DNA of 64,000 nucleotides from Chryseobacterium binzhouense (GCF_007474545.1 NZ_VKOG01000001.1:124001-188000), one strand, 5' to 3'; positions 25,923-35,251 are shown, counted from the first letter of the stretch. Notes: a model not told the origin generated them from the letters alone. Program-made: numbers and translations.

Positions 25923-27281
25923 TTAATAATGACATTTACCACATTCAAGACCTCCAATCGCATCTACCGTAATCTTACCGCCATCTTTAGGATATTGCTT
26001 TTTAAGCTTTTCGTGTAGATTTTTGAAGTATTCTTTATTATAACCGTTGTTCATATCAATCTCTGTCGTTCTGTGACATTCGATACACCATCCCATCGTA
26101 AAGTCATTTGCCATCTGTACAACATTCATAGTATCAATCTTACCGTGACAAGCTTTACAAACTACGTCGATTTTGTTATCCGGATTTTTCTTATTGAATG
26201 AATTGATGATTGCCTGCTCACCTGCAACAACGTGCTGTGCGTGATTGAAGTAAACGAAATCCGGCATATTGTGAATTCTCGTCCATTCTACAGGGGTAGT
26301 TTTTCCTGTATACTGCTGTTTTTCAGGATCCCATCCGGTTGCTTCGTAAATCTTTCTGATTTCACCATCATAGAATGCCTTATCTTTTCCTGGCTCAATA
26401 TATTTACCGTTGTACTCAGAGATAGTTCTGTGACAGTTCATACAAACATTCATAGAAGGAATTTCTGAAACTTTACCATATTTTGCACTTGAGTGACAAA
26501 GTTGACAGTCGATTTTATTTTCACCAACGTGAATTTTGTGAGAGAAATAAATTGGCTGTTCAGGTTTATACCCTTTATAAACACCAATCCACATGATCCA
26601 GTTCCAAACTCCGTAAGCAGCCAGTATCGCTAATATCGCTAAAGCTCCTTTTCCGATGTAGTGGTACTTTTCGTAAATTTCTCTGAATGATTTTACTCTT
26701 GTTTCATCAAGACCTGCCAAATCTTCTGACTGTCCCAATTTCACCAATTGTCTTAACTTAATTAAGATCCAAACTAACAAACCTGCAATTGCCAAAAGTG
26801 AAATAATCACAATGCTTGAAGTTGTATTATTAGCAGGAGCCTGAGCCGCATCAGCACCAGCTGCAGCAGTCTCGGGTGCTTTTTCCGGTTCCGGCGCCGG
26901 AGGATTAGTTGTGTACTCTAAAATATCATCAATATCCTTTTCAGAAAGATTAGGAAACTGCTGCATTTCAGTTTTGTTGTACTTTTCATAAACCTCATTA
27001 GCATACTTGTCACCAGAAGCCCTTAAAGCTTTATTGTCTTTAATCCACTTATAAAGCCAGTCTTTCCCAAGTCCCTGTTCGGTTTCAAGTCTTGCAACCA
27101 CACCTTTCAACGCAGGTCCTACAACCTGTTTGTCTAATGCGTGACACGCCGTACAATTTGCTTTGAAAAGTTTTTCGCCGTTTTTAGGATCGCCGGCCTG
27201 CCCGTAAATTGAAGCACTTGTTGATAGCAATAATCCTATCGCAATCAGCCCTTTTTTATAATGCTTTCTCCAACTAATCAT
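25923..27281 (-). CDS. actA: Alternative complex III subunit ActA, hexaheme cytochrome c
   Basis: The 452-residue protein has a signal peptide, an N-terminal cytochrome c domain with CTACH (residues 43-47), an Ala/Pro-rich linker and two membrane helices (about 157-175 and 212-232). The C-terminal multiheme domain carries CQLCH, CMNCH, CKACH, CIECH and CGKCH. That makes six heme motifs: the pentaheme ActA set plus a fused monoheme domain. It opens the actABCDEF operon. A TATTTTTG box lies upstream (27328-27335, minus). Confidence 0.93.
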   Translation of the reverse strand: MISWRKHYKKGLIAIGLLLSTSASIYGQAGDPKNGEKLFKANCTACHALDKQVVGPALKGVVARLETEQGLGKDWLYKWIKDNKALRASGDKYANEVYEKYNKTEMQQFPNLSEKDIDDILEYTTNPPAPEPEKAPETAAAGADAAQAPANNTTSSIVIISLLAIAGLLVWILIKLRQLVKLGQSEDLAGLDETRVKSFREIYEKYHYIGKGALAILAILAAYGVWNWIMWIGVYKGYKPEQPIYFSHKIHVGENKIDCQLCHSSAKYGKVSEIPSMNVCMNCHRTISEYNGKYIEPGKDKAFYDGEIRKIYEATGWDPEKQQYTGKTTPVEWTRIHNMPDFVYFNHAQHVVAGEQAIINSFNKKNPDNKIDVVCKACHGKIDTMNVVQMANDFTMGWCIECHRTTEIDMNNGYNKEYFKNLHEKLKKQYPKDGGKITVDAIGGLECGKCHY

Positions 27282-27419
27282 TTAAATTATCTTATGTTAG
27301 TAAATATTGAGTATGTAATCAATTCCGCAAAAATAATATTTTTAAGAAGAATTTAACGACCTTAACAAAAGGTAAAATGTCATTTCTGTTTAATTTATAA
27401 CTATTCTAAATAGCCAAGT

Positions 27420-27450
27420 TTGCGGGGTTTTTATAATTATCCTAAATTTG
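27420..27450 (+). promoter_or_regulatory. Promoter for the SPOR-domain gene
   Basis: TTG (27420-27422), a 20-base spacer and TAAATTTG (27443-27450) match the flavobacterial consensus; the ATG is 16 bases further on, implying a very short leader. Confidence 0.7.
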
Positions 27451-27465
27451 CTGAAACAACTTTAA

Positions 27466-27996
27466 ATGAAAAATTTAATCAAAATAATTGCTGTTATATC
27501 TTTTGTAAGTTTTTATACTGTTGAGGCACAACAGGTTGTAAAGAAAGACACCTTAGCCGGAACAGAACTTGTAATGACGATGGACGCTAAAGTAAATGAT
27601 GCTTTGTCTTCTCTGGAAAACAAATGCGCAACTTCTAATGCTTCAAAAGCAAATTCCGAAGATGATGTACCATCAAAACCTTCCAAAATATATGTTCCCA
27701 GCCGCGAGCTTACCAATGCTGAAATATGCAGAAGAAATCCGAGAATTTTAGGTTACAAAATCCAGATAACAACGGTAAAAAGTAACGATGAAGCGAATGA
27801 AATCAAAACTTATTTCAGAAAAAGATTTCCAGGAATAAAGGTTGAAACTGATGCCTCTTTAAGACCTAATTATAAAATTCTTGCGGGAAGCTATTTTACC
27901 AAGCAAAGCGCAGCAGGAGATCTTTCAAAAATTAAAGAATACTTCAAGTCTGCTGTTGCAGTACAATACAGGGTTTTCTGTGCAGAAGCAAAATAA
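27466..27996 (+). CDS. SPOR-domain secreted protein
   Basis: The 176-residue protein has a signal peptide (about 1-21, ending VEAQ). A disordered Ser/Lys/Asp-rich stretch follows, then a C-terminal SPOR-like domain (about 95-170): strand YKIQITTVKS, helix DEANEIKTYFRKRF, strand YKILAGSYFTKQSAA. SPOR domains bind denuded peptidoglycan glycan strands at division sites; that role here is by family only. It is divergent from the act operon and ends in a strong hairpin (28018-28047). Confidence 0.82.
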   Translation: MKNLIKIIAVISFVSFYTVEAQQVVKKDTLAGTELVMTMDAKVNDALSSLENKCATSNASKANSEDDVPSKPSKIYVPSRELTNAEICRRNPRILGYKIQITTVKSNDEANEIKTYFRKRFPGIKVETDASLRPNYKILAGSYFTKQSAAGDLSKIKEYFKSAVAVQYRVFCAEAK

Positions 27997-28017
27997 TTTT
28001 ACTTAAAAAAAAACATT

Positions 28018-28047
28018 AAACCGGAAGTAGTTTTTCCGGTTTTTTTA
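28018..28047 (+). terminator. Terminator of the SPOR-domain gene
   Basis: AAACCGGAA / TTCCGGTTT with a 7-base loop is followed by T residues. It reaches the end of the convergent membrane-protein gene. Confidence 0.8.
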
Positions 28048-29319
28048 TTTGTAAAAATGATTGATGAAGTCAAAAAACTCTAGCATTCTGAAGAAATTAT
28101 TTTGTATCAGAAAAACCAGAAATACACCTAAAGTCACCGTTAAGAACGAAACTATTTTTGGTGATTGCCGATAACTGAAAAACAGCCACCCCAACATTAA
28201 AGGAAAAATAAAAACAAAGTGTCCGCCATAAATGTAAGAAGTGTGCAGTCCGAAACGGAATACGCAATGAATAAAAACATCCACCAGCAAAGAAAGCATG
28301 AGAATCTGAACAAGCTTATTTCTGAAATTTTTAAAGTAGCTCCAAATCATAAAACCCAACAATAATCCTACAAAAATATACGGGAAAACAGAAGTGTAAA
28401 CATCCATAAAGAGAGCCTGATAATAAAACCCCTTCATATTATGTTTTTCGCGAATAAAAAATCCGGGAAATAATATATTTCCGCCAAAAAAATAAGAAAT
28501 GATCATATCCCAAACAGGAACAGACTTTACATTGGAAAATTTCTCATACTGCTCACCGGATTTTGAAAGAATATTCTGATACTTAAAATCAATTCTGTAA
28601 AGATAAAGCAAAGCAAAAATGATGATTGTACTCGAAACTCTCAAAACCGCATTTCCAAATCTTTTCCAGCTTCTAAACACATCTTTTTCAAATAAAACCG
28701 GAACAAAAACTTTTACAATATTTGTAATGGTAAGGCCTCCAATAATAACTCCGCCCAAAACCATGGCAGAGCCAGCAATTTTTTTATCTTTTTTGAATTT
28801 TACAGCAGTATAATAGTTAAATAAAATCAAAAAAAACAAGGTATAGGTATAAGTTTCAGGTGTGAAAGATAAAAGTATGTTGGTAGAAAAAACACTGAAG
28901 AAAACTACAATCAGAACATTTAACCATAAAGGAAGTCCTATTATATTTTTCAAATATTTAAAAATCTGAACTAAACTTAAACTTATGGTGAAATTACTCA
29001 GCCAAACTAAAGTGAGTCTGAAATTACTACCTGTTTTGCCATCAGAAATAAAAAACGCAAGCTCTCTTATCCAATTAAAGAAATAGTAAGAAAGCGGATG
29101 TCTTTCAAAACTTCCACCCGTCATTACGATAGCTTTATTATCAAAACTGAAATAAGCATCCCACGGAATTCTTGCATCAAAAACGATTCTGTAATGCTGT
29201 GCAAGATAAGTTCCTAAAATACCATAGGTACTTACAAAAAAAAGGAATAACAACAATTCCGCCCACGTAGAAGGAAAAACAATTTTGAAAAAAGAAGCCA
29301 GTTTGAATTTGAAAGACAC
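28045..29319 (-). CDS. Polytopic membrane protein, DUF6080-like
   Basis: The protein has about ten membrane helices, a conserved periplasmic motif after helix 1 (RIVFDARIPWDAYFSFDN, then GGSFERHPLSYYFF), and no catalytic motif I can name. The layout resembles a glycosyltransferase-like membrane fold (GT-C), so a role in glycan transfer is possible but unproven. The longest frame (to 29427) runs into the selO coding end and across its terminator. I prefer the GTG at 29319: it sits 15 bases after a TACTTTTG promoter box and gives MSFKFKLASFFKIVFPSTW as the N-terminus, about 424 residues. Confidence 0.7.
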   Translation of the reverse strand: MSFKFKLASFFKIVFPSTWAELLLFLFFVSTYGILGTYLAQHYRIVFDARIPWDAYFSFDNKAIVMTGGSFERHPLSYYFFNWIRELAFFISDGKTGSNFRLTLVWLSNFTISLSLVQIFKYLKNIIGLPLWLNVLIVVFFSVFSTNILLSFTPETYTYTLFFLILFNYYTAVKFKKDKKIAGSAMVLGGVIIGGLTITNIVKVFVPVLFEKDVFRSWKRFGNAVLRVSSTIIIFALLYLYRIDFKYQNILSKSGEQYEKFSNVKSVPVWDMIISYFFGGNILFPGFFIREKHNMKGFYYQALFMDVYTSVFPYIFVGLLLGFMIWSYFKNFRNKLVQILMLSLLVDVFIHCVFRFGLHTSYIYGGHFVFIFPLMLGWLFFSYRQSPKIVSFLTVTLGVFLVFLIQNNFFRMLEFFDFINHFYK

Positions 29320-29333
29320 TTGTAATTTTTTTG

Positions 29334-29341
29334 CAAAAGTA
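29334..29341 (-). promoter_or_regulatory. -7 element before the DUF6080-like gene
   Basis: On the minus strand TACTTTTG fits TANNTTTG, placed directly after the selO terminator and before the GTG start at 29319. No TTG is found at the usual distance. Confidence 0.45.
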
Positions 29342-29368
29342 AAACAAAAAACCCACCTGTAAGGCGGG
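29341..29368 (-). terminator. Terminator of selO
   Basis: On the minus strand CCCGCC-TTACA-GGTGGG (one G-U pair) is followed by TTTTTTGTTTT, 15 bases after the selO stop. Confidence 0.75.
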
Positions 29369-29383
29369 AAATGTAATTTTAGA

Positions 29384-30919
29384 TCATGAACTGCATGACA
29401 GCATTGAACATCCGGAAACATCATCATAACCTGAAGGTCTTTTTACTGAAAATTCAGGAAAAATGTCTTCATAAGGCTTTTCTAAAGCTTGAACTAATTT
29501 TTTCAGCATTTCATCATTGCCGGTGGTAATCTCTTCAATACATTCATACAAGAGATAATTTCTGAGAATGAATTTTGGATTACTTTTCTTCATTAATTCC
29601 AGAGATTCATTGCTTGATATATTGTTTTCTAACAGTCTTTTCTGGTATGCATTCATAAAGTGATTAAGCTTGCTTATTGCCGTTTTATCTAAGATGCTAT
29701 AGGAAACAGACGAAAAATTAACATCTTCCTCGTTGCGGCTTTTTTCCAGTTCATTAAAAAACAAAGTATAATCCAGCTGAAGTTCATGCATCAATCCCTG
29801 CCAGTTGGTGAAAAATTCTTCGTCTGTTTTTCTTGGTTTGTCGAAGCCAAATTTCCGGCAAAGCATTTCGTCATGCTTTTCCCAAAAATAAGTTCCGTAA
29901 TTATTTAGCGTTTCTTCCAAAAATTTTTCATCGTTAATTAAAGGAAATAAAGCATTGGCAAGCTGCCATAAATTCCACTGCGATATTTGTCCCTGCTTTC
30001 CAAAAGCATATCTTCTTCCCGGAAGATCAGTAGTGTTGGGCGTAAAATTCAGATCATATTCATCCATCATAGAAAACGGTCCGTAATCTATAGTTAAACC
30101 CAGGACTGACATATTATCAGTATTCATCACTCCATGCACAAAACCAACCCTTAACCATTCTACCATCAGATCTGCAGTTCTTTTACAAACTTCATTGAAA
30201 AATTCTTTATATCTATCTTCATTGACAGATTTTATATCGGTAAAATAATTTTCAATGGTGAAATCGGCTAATTTTTTTAGTGTATCATATTCTCTTTGTG
30301 ATGAAATCAGTTCGAAATGACCAAAACGAAGAAAACTTTCAGCAGTTCTCACAACTACGGCTCCTTTTTCTTCCTGAGGATTTCCGCTGTACATAATGTC
30401 GCGTATAACATTTTCACCGGTAAGACATAAACTTAATGCTCTGGTTGTGGGAATCTGTAAATGAAACATCGCTTCACTCATCAGATATTCCCTTACTGAA
30501 GAACGAAGCACTGCTCTGCCGTCGGCATGGCGGGAATAGGGTGTAGCTCCTGCTCCTTTCCATTGTATTTCAGTTTTCTTTCCAACATCATTGGTAATCT
30601 CACCGGCAAAAATTGCACGTCCGTCTCCCAATTGACCTGCCCAGTTACCGAACTGATGTCCGGCATAAGCAGTAGAATAAGTTTTAATATGGTTAGGAAG
30701 ATTGGTGGCGGCTAAAAAATTAAGATCTTTTTCATGAAATGTTCCCAATCCTATTTCTTCAGAAAGCCTTTCATTAAAAGCAATTAATTCCGGATGATCA
30801 AAACCCACTGTTGCAACAGTAGAAAACAAAACTTTAGGAGTGTTTCTCTGCATGGTATTCCCGGAAAAGTCTCCAGGAAATATTTCTATAAATGGTTGTT
30901 TAATATTTTCAATATTCAT
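29384..30919 (-). CDS. selO: Protein adenylyltransferase SelO (YdiU)
   Basis: The 511-residue pseudokinase-fold protein has the SelO landmarks: AYAGHQFGNWAGQLGDGRA (about 84-102), the catalytic-region Lys in QWKGAGATPYSRHADGRAVLRSS (about 118-140) and the active-site segment FVHGVMNTDNM (about 252-262) with D-Y-G-P-F further on. By family knowledge it transfers AMP to proteins in redox homeostasis. The C-terminus ends GCSMLSCSS, with Cys where eukaryotic SelO has selenocysteine. The -7 box TACCTTTG lies only 4 bases before the start codon, so the mRNA may be nearly leaderless. Confidence 0.95.
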   Translation of the reverse strand: MNIENIKQPFIEIFPGDFSGNTMQRNTPKVLFSTVATVGFDHPELIAFNERLSEEIGLGTFHEKDLNFLAATNLPNHIKTYSTAYAGHQFGNWAGQLGDGRAIFAGEITNDVGKKTEIQWKGAGATPYSRHADGRAVLRSSVREYLMSEAMFHLQIPTTRALSLCLTGENVIRDIMYSGNPQEEKGAVVVRTAESFLRFGHFELISSQREYDTLKKLADFTIENYFTDIKSVNEDRYKEFFNEVCKRTADLMVEWLRVGFVHGVMNTDNMSVLGLTIDYGPFSMMDEYDLNFTPNTTDLPGRRYAFGKQGQISQWNLWQLANALFPLINDEKFLEETLNNYGTYFWEKHDEMLCRKFGFDKPRKTDEEFFTNWQGLMHELQLDYTLFFNELEKSRNEEDVNFSSVSYSILDKTAISKLNHFMNAYQKRLLENNISSNESLELMKKSNPKFILRNYLLYECIEEITTGNDEMLKKLVQALEKPYEDIFPEFSVKRPSGYDDVSGCSMLSCSS

Positions 30920-30923
30920 AATC

Positions 30924-30931
30924 CAAAGGTA
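30924..30931 (-). promoter_or_regulatory. -7 element immediately before selO
   Basis: On the minus strand TACCTTTG fits TANNTTTG and ends four bases before the selO ATG. The nearest TTG (30956-30958) leaves a 24-base spacer, slightly long. Confidence 0.5.
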
Positions 30932-30940
30932 TTAATTATA

Positions 30941-30975
30941 AAAGAAAAGACCCTTCAATTTCATTGAAAGGTCTT
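30941..30975 (-). terminator. Terminator of the ricT-gldH-PBP1A operon
   Basis: A 13-bp stem with one mismatch (30947-30959 with 30963-30975) and loop TTC precedes a T-rich run on the minus strand, 20 bases after the PBP1A stop. Confidence 0.75.
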
Positions 30976-30995
30976 ATGATAATGATAATGAATCT

Positions 30996-33377
30996 TTATT
31001 TATTGAAGTCAATATTTTCTCCTGTATTGAGATTTTCATTAACATTTTCTTCTTTCTTCCCTGTATTGCTTTTTGGAGTATTATCTGCAGGCTTTGGATT
31101 TTTCAAATCATCAATAGTCTGCAAACCTCCCTCATCGCCATATCCTCCTCCCAATTCACGCAGATTATTGCAGCCGTCTTTCCAATCACTTGGTTTTACA
31201 AACTTGTCATCCGGTGAAATTTTGAGACTTTTATCTGCCCAGACTTTTTTCATAAAAATCGCCCAGATTGGTAAAGCCATCTTGGCTCCCTGTCCTTCAC
31301 CTGTTCCGTAGAAGTGAGTGGCTCTGTCTTCCCAGCCAACCCACGCTCCTGTAGCCAGCTTCGGAACGATTCCCATAAACCAACCATCAGAGTTATTCTG
31401 CGTAGTTCCAGTTTTTCCGGCAATTTCAACGGCTTTAGAAACACCCCTTCTTCCCAATTCTCCTGATGCAGTACCAAATTCTGCAACACCTTTCATCAAT
31501 TCAATCATTGTATAGGCATAATTAGGATTCATCACTTCTTTAGGCTCCTGGTTTACTTCCTTGATTACTCTTCCGTTGACATCTTCAATTCTCCAGATCA
31601 TTTCCGGTTTATTGTAATTACCATAATTGGCAAAAGTACTATAGGCTCCCAACATTTCATAAATTGTAATATCTGAAGAACCCAATGCCATTGGGAGACT
31701 TGTGGAAATTTCTTCTGTCACCCCTAAATCTCTTGCTGTCTGTATTACACTCTGCGTTCCCGTCATTTCAGCTAATCTTACTGCAACAGGGTTTTTTGAA
31801 TGTGCTAATGCATTTTTAAGTGTTAACATTCCTCCAGAACCTTCAACATTCCAACTCCCTTTTCTATAAGTTGCATTAGAAATTGTTGAACAAGGAGTTA
31901 ATCCTAATTTCATGATCGCAGTTGCATATACGAAAGGCTTGAAGGTCGAACCGACCTGTCTTTTTCCCTGTTTGATGTGGTCATATTGAAAATGCTGCCA
32001 GTTGATTCCTCCAACCCAAGCTTTTATTTCACCTGTTCCCGGAACCATCGACATCAACCCTGCCTGTGCAATCTGTTTATGATAGCGAATAGAATCCCAC
32101 GGACTCATTTCTACCTCTTCTTCACCTGCCCAAGTGAATCTTGTCATTTTTACCGGCTTCTGAAACTCCATCATAATGGAATCTTCCGAAACTCCTGCTC
32201 TGCTCAATTGCTTGTAGCGACCCGTTCTTTTTACAGCCTGCATCATTAAGCTATTAACCTGCTGATCATTCAAAAAATAAAATGGTCTGTTTTTTCTTCC
32301 TCTCTGTTCTGCATCAAATCTTCTTTGAAGATCTGTTAAGTGTTCTTTTATAGATTCTTCAGCATATTTCTGCATTTTGGAATCCAGAGTGACAAAAATT
32401 TTAAGCCCGTCTTTATAAAGATTTAGTTTTTTACCTGTTTCTTTTTCATAATCTTTCAGATAATTATCAATTTCTTTTCTAAGATAGAATTTATAATAGG
32501 CAGAGTAATCGTCTGTAATATCTTTTATTGGATGATAATCTGTTATGATAGGTGTATCTACAGCTTTGTCACGGGTGGCTTGGTCTATATATCCTGTTTC
32601 AAGCATTTGATCCAGCACAACATCTCTTCTCCTTTTAGCCCTTTCTGGATTTCTTAACGGATTATTAGCAATAGGAGCCTCTAACATAGAAACAAATACT
32701 GCCGCTTCTGGAAGAGTAAGTTGTGATGTTGATTTATTGAAATAAATTTTTGATGCCATTTCAATACCATTGGCATTGTGTGTAAAATCAAATTTATTAA
32801 AGTAAAGGGTAATAATTTCTTCTTTTGTATATCTTTTCTCAAGACTTACGGCTACAACCCATTCTTTAAGCTTTTGAATAGCTCTTTTTACCGGATTTCT
32901 AGAAGGCTCTTTTGTAAATAAGAGCTTTGCCAGCTGTTGAGTAATAGTAGAACCGCCTCCACGATCTCCCCCATATCTTATTGCTCTTAAAATTGATTTT
33001 AAATCAATTCCTGAATGTTCTTTAAAACGCTCGTCTTCTTTTGCCTGAAGAGCATAAATAAGGTGAGGAGGCAGATTTTTATATTCAATCGGCTGAGTTT
33101 TCTCTTTTTCGAATTTTCCTAAGAGAACGCCATCCGAAGAATAAATTTCAGAAGCAACATAGATGTCTGGGTTTTCCAGTTCTTTTACATCGGGCATTTC
33201 CCCAAGAAAGCCCTGGGAAACTGCAAAAAACAGTCCCGATATCCCTAAAACCACTGCAATAAGACCAATCCAGATAAATTTGACCCATTTTTTCCAGACT
33301 GTATTTTTTTGATTTTTTTTAGGAGGAAGCGGAAATGTTTTTCCTTTGCTTCCAGTATTTTGCTTATTTTGTTCCAT
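30996..33377 (-). CDS. Bifunctional penicillin-binding protein 1A
   Basis: The protein of about 793 residues (from the ATG at 33377) has a basic cytoplasmic start and one membrane helix (about 33-55). A GT51 glycosyltransferase domain carries EDERFKEHSGID (about 110-121) and GGGSTITQQLAKLLF (about 137-151). The transpeptidase domain has the active-site GSTFKPF (SxxK), the SKN triad in LAHSKNPVAV, and KTGTTQN. It polymerises and cross-links peptidoglycan in the periplasm. The C-terminal tail is Asn/Lys-rich. It overlaps the gldH end by 14 bases. A GTG at 33389 is an alternative start. Confidence 0.93.
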   Translation of the reverse strand: MEQNKQNTGSKGKTFPLPPKKNQKNTVWKKWVKFIWIGLIAVVLGISGLFFAVSQGFLGEMPDVKELENPDIYVASEIYSSDGVLLGKFEKEKTQPIEYKNLPPHLIYALQAKEDERFKEHSGIDLKSILRAIRYGGDRGGGSTITQQLAKLLFTKEPSRNPVKRAIQKLKEWVVAVSLEKRYTKEEIITLYFNKFDFTHNANGIEMASKIYFNKSTSQLTLPEAAVFVSMLEAPIANNPLRNPERAKRRRDVVLDQMLETGYIDQATRDKAVDTPIITDYHPIKDITDDYSAYYKFYLRKEIDNYLKDYEKETGKKLNLYKDGLKIFVTLDSKMQKYAEESIKEHLTDLQRRFDAEQRGRKNRPFYFLNDQQVNSLMMQAVKRTGRYKQLSRAGVSEDSIMMEFQKPVKMTRFTWAGEEEVEMSPWDSIRYHKQIAQAGLMSMVPGTGEIKAWVGGINWQHFQYDHIKQGKRQVGSTFKPFVYATAIMKLGLTPCSTISNATYRKGSWNVEGSGGMLTLKNALAHSKNPVAVRLAEMTGTQSVIQTARDLGVTEEISTSLPMALGSSDITIYEMLGAYSTFANYGNYNKPEMIWRIEDVNGRVIKEVNQEPKEVMNPNYAYTMIELMKGVAEFGTASGELGRRGVSKAVEIAGKTGTTQNNSDGWFMGIVPKLATGAWVGWEDRATHFYGTGEGQGAKMALPIWAIFMKKVWADKSLKISPDDKFVKPSDWKDGCNNLRELGGGYGDEGGLQTIDDLKNPKPADNTPKSNTGKKEENVNENLNTGENIDFNK

Positions 33378-33852
33378 TTGTATTTGCACTTACGGTTTTT
33401 GCCGTTTCTACTTTTATACCCAGATCCTCAATTCCCGGAAGATGATCGTTTCTCATAGCCTGAGAAACTTCAATTTCATAGCTCCCCTTTTCCGGAAATC
33501 TATAATTCAGTTTATACTGAAATAACGTTTCCTTTGTTTCGCCAAATCCTGTTCCCAACCACTCTCCATTTGGTTTTGCCAAAATATAATTCAGCGTATC
33601 AGTTTCTGCTTTCTTGGTTTTAGGATTGGTGAGATTCACAATAAATCTTATATTGCTGTATGGATAATCATTATTGTTTCTTACAACAAATATAATATTT
33701 TTAGGATTTTCAGGATCCGAAATTTCAAGATTAAACTTTTGCCGGATATTTTTATCCCATTTATTATCAACATGATTCATGATCACATTCTCATCAGAAG
33801 CATTGCATCCTGCGAGAATCATAAGAAGAACAAAACATGAAATTTTATGCAT
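33364..33852 (-). CDS. gldH: Gliding motility lipoprotein GldH
   Basis: From the ATG at 33852 the protein has 162 residues with a lipoprotein signal (lipobox ILAGC). The body matches GldH in length and in features such as VVRNNNDYPYSNIRFIVNL (about 69-87) and GEWLGTGFGE (about 110-119). GldH is an envelope lipoprotein required for gliding in Flavobacterium. It is sandwiched between ricT (8-base overlap) and the PBP1A gene (14-base overlap). A longer frame to 33930 would lie inside ricT. Confidence 0.88.
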   Translation of the reverse strand: MHKISCFVLLMILAGCNASDENVIMNHVDNKWDKNIRQKFNLEISDPENPKNIIFVVRNNNDYPYSNIRFIVNLTNPKTKKAETDTLNYILAKPNGEWLGTGFGETKETLFQYKLNYRFPEKGSYEIEVSQAMRNDHLPGIEDLGIKVETAKTVSANTNGTK

Positions 33853-35251
33853 TATTGTCTTTTTTGGGAGGGAATTTCTTTTTAAACTTCTTTTTAGGCG
33901 GTTGATTTTGAGGTTTATTATCGGAATCACTTACTGCAGATTCCACCTTTACCATTGGAGGTTTTTGCTGCTGTTTTGGTGATTTTGGATTATTATTATT
34001 TGGAGGTAAATTTGGTTTAGACGGACGCTCTGTTCTTACAGGCTTGTCATCTTTATCAAATTTTTCAGAACGCACGTTTTTGTCACCTGTTTCATTTCTA
34101 TTTCTTCTAGAACTGTTATTATTGTTAGGCTTATTCTGATTTCTGTTTTTGTTAGATCCACGGTTTTTCTTCTCAAATCGGTCGACACTGTTTTCCTGAA
34201 TCAAATCAACAGTCTGAACAGCAAAATCCGGCTGTTTCAATTCTTCAAGAGGTAACGTTTTTTCGCCTTTTTTATTTTTTGCGATCATTTTTTTTACCAA
34301 AGCCACATCAAAGTCATACCACGCCATTGAGCTGTCTACATATGCAAACCACATTTTCTTTTTAAAGACATCAATTTTAATACAAAAAGCTCTTCCCTTC
34401 TCTGTATCCAGTGTAGTTGATGATGACGGGAAATCGCTTAATGCATCCAGATAGCTGTCTAATTCGTAATTCAGACAACATTTAAGTTTACCGCATTGTC
34501 CTGCCAGTTTCTGGGGATTAATGCTTAACTGCTGATAACGCGCGACATTTGTGTTCACAGATCTGAAATCCGTCAGCCATGTAGAACAGCAAAGCTCTCT
34601 TCCGCAAGATCCGATTCCTCCTACTTTTGCAGCTTCCTGACGGAAACCGATTTGTTTCATATCAATTTTTGTACGGAAAGTTCCGGCAAATTCTTTAATC
34701 AACATCCTGAAATCTACACGATTATCAGCTGTATAATAAAATGTAACCTTAGAACCATCACCCTGATATTCCACATCTGTAATCTTCATTTCAAGACCAA
34801 GTCTGTGCGAAATCTTTCTGGATTCTATTTTTACGCTTTCTTCCTTTTTTCTGGCTTCCTGCCAGACTTCTATATCTTTTTGATTGGCTAGCCTGTATAT
34901 TTTAGGTACTCCATCTTCAGAAAATCTTTTTTTCTTCATCTGGATTTTTACCAATTCCCCTGTGAGACTTACTACGCCCACATCATGTCCCGGACTCGAT
35001 TCTACTGTTACTACGCTACCTATATGTAATGGAATATTATTTACATTTTTATAAAATAATTTTCTGTCATTTTTAAACCTAACTTCCACAAAATCGCACC
35101 TGTTCGATGCAGGATTTTGCACATTGGAAAGCCAGTCGAAAACACTTAATTTATAACTATTACCGCAGGTATTTACACTTTCACAGCCATTCGCAGATTT
35201 TGTTCCGCAAGAATGTGCAGAATCGCCGGATGTTTTACATCCACAACTCAT
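33845..35251 (-). CDS. ricT: RicT/YaaT-type PSP1 protein with a basic Asn-rich tail
   Basis: The 468-residue protein has a Cys-rich N-terminus (seven Cys in the first 30 residues). The PSP1 domain follows (about 55-270) with the conserved cysteine pairs IGSCGRELCCSTW (about 213-225) and AGQCGKLKCCLNYE (about 250-263), which in B. subtilis RicT take part in Fe-S cluster binding with RicA/RicF. The last 130 residues are low-complexity Asn, Lys, Arg and Pro, suggesting RNA or nucleoid contact. It is the first gene of the overlapping ricT-gldH-PBP1A unit, with a TAAATTTG box upstream (35273-35280). Confidence 0.88.
   Translation of the reverse strand: MSCGCKTSGDSAHSCGTKSANGCESVNTCGNSYKLSVFDWLSNVQNPASNRCDFVEVRFKNDRKLFYKNVNNIPLHIGSVVTVESSPGHDVGVVSLTGELVKIQMKKKRFSEDGVPKIYRLANQKDIEVWQEARKKEESVKIESRKISHRLGLEMKITDVEYQGDGSKVTFYYTADNRVDFRMLIKEFAGTFRTKIDMKQIGFRQEAAKVGGIGSCGRELCCSTWLTDFRSVNTNVARYQQLSINPQKLAGQCGKLKCCLNYELDSYLDALSDFPSSSTTLDTEKGRAFCIKIDVFKKKMWFAYVDSSMAWYDFDVALVKKMIAKNKKGEKTLPLEELKQPDFAVQTVDLIQENSVDRFEKKNRGSNKNRNQNKPNNNNSSRRNRNETGDKNVRSEKFDKDDKPVRTERPSKPNLPPNNNNPKSPKQQQKPPMVKVESAVSDSDNKPQNQPPKKKFKKKFPPKKDNNA

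Noticed and set aside
29320..29427. The longer N-terminus of the DUF6080-like protein
   Set aside because: It would read through the selO coding end, the selO terminator and the -7 box, and encodes no membrane-protein-like sequence.
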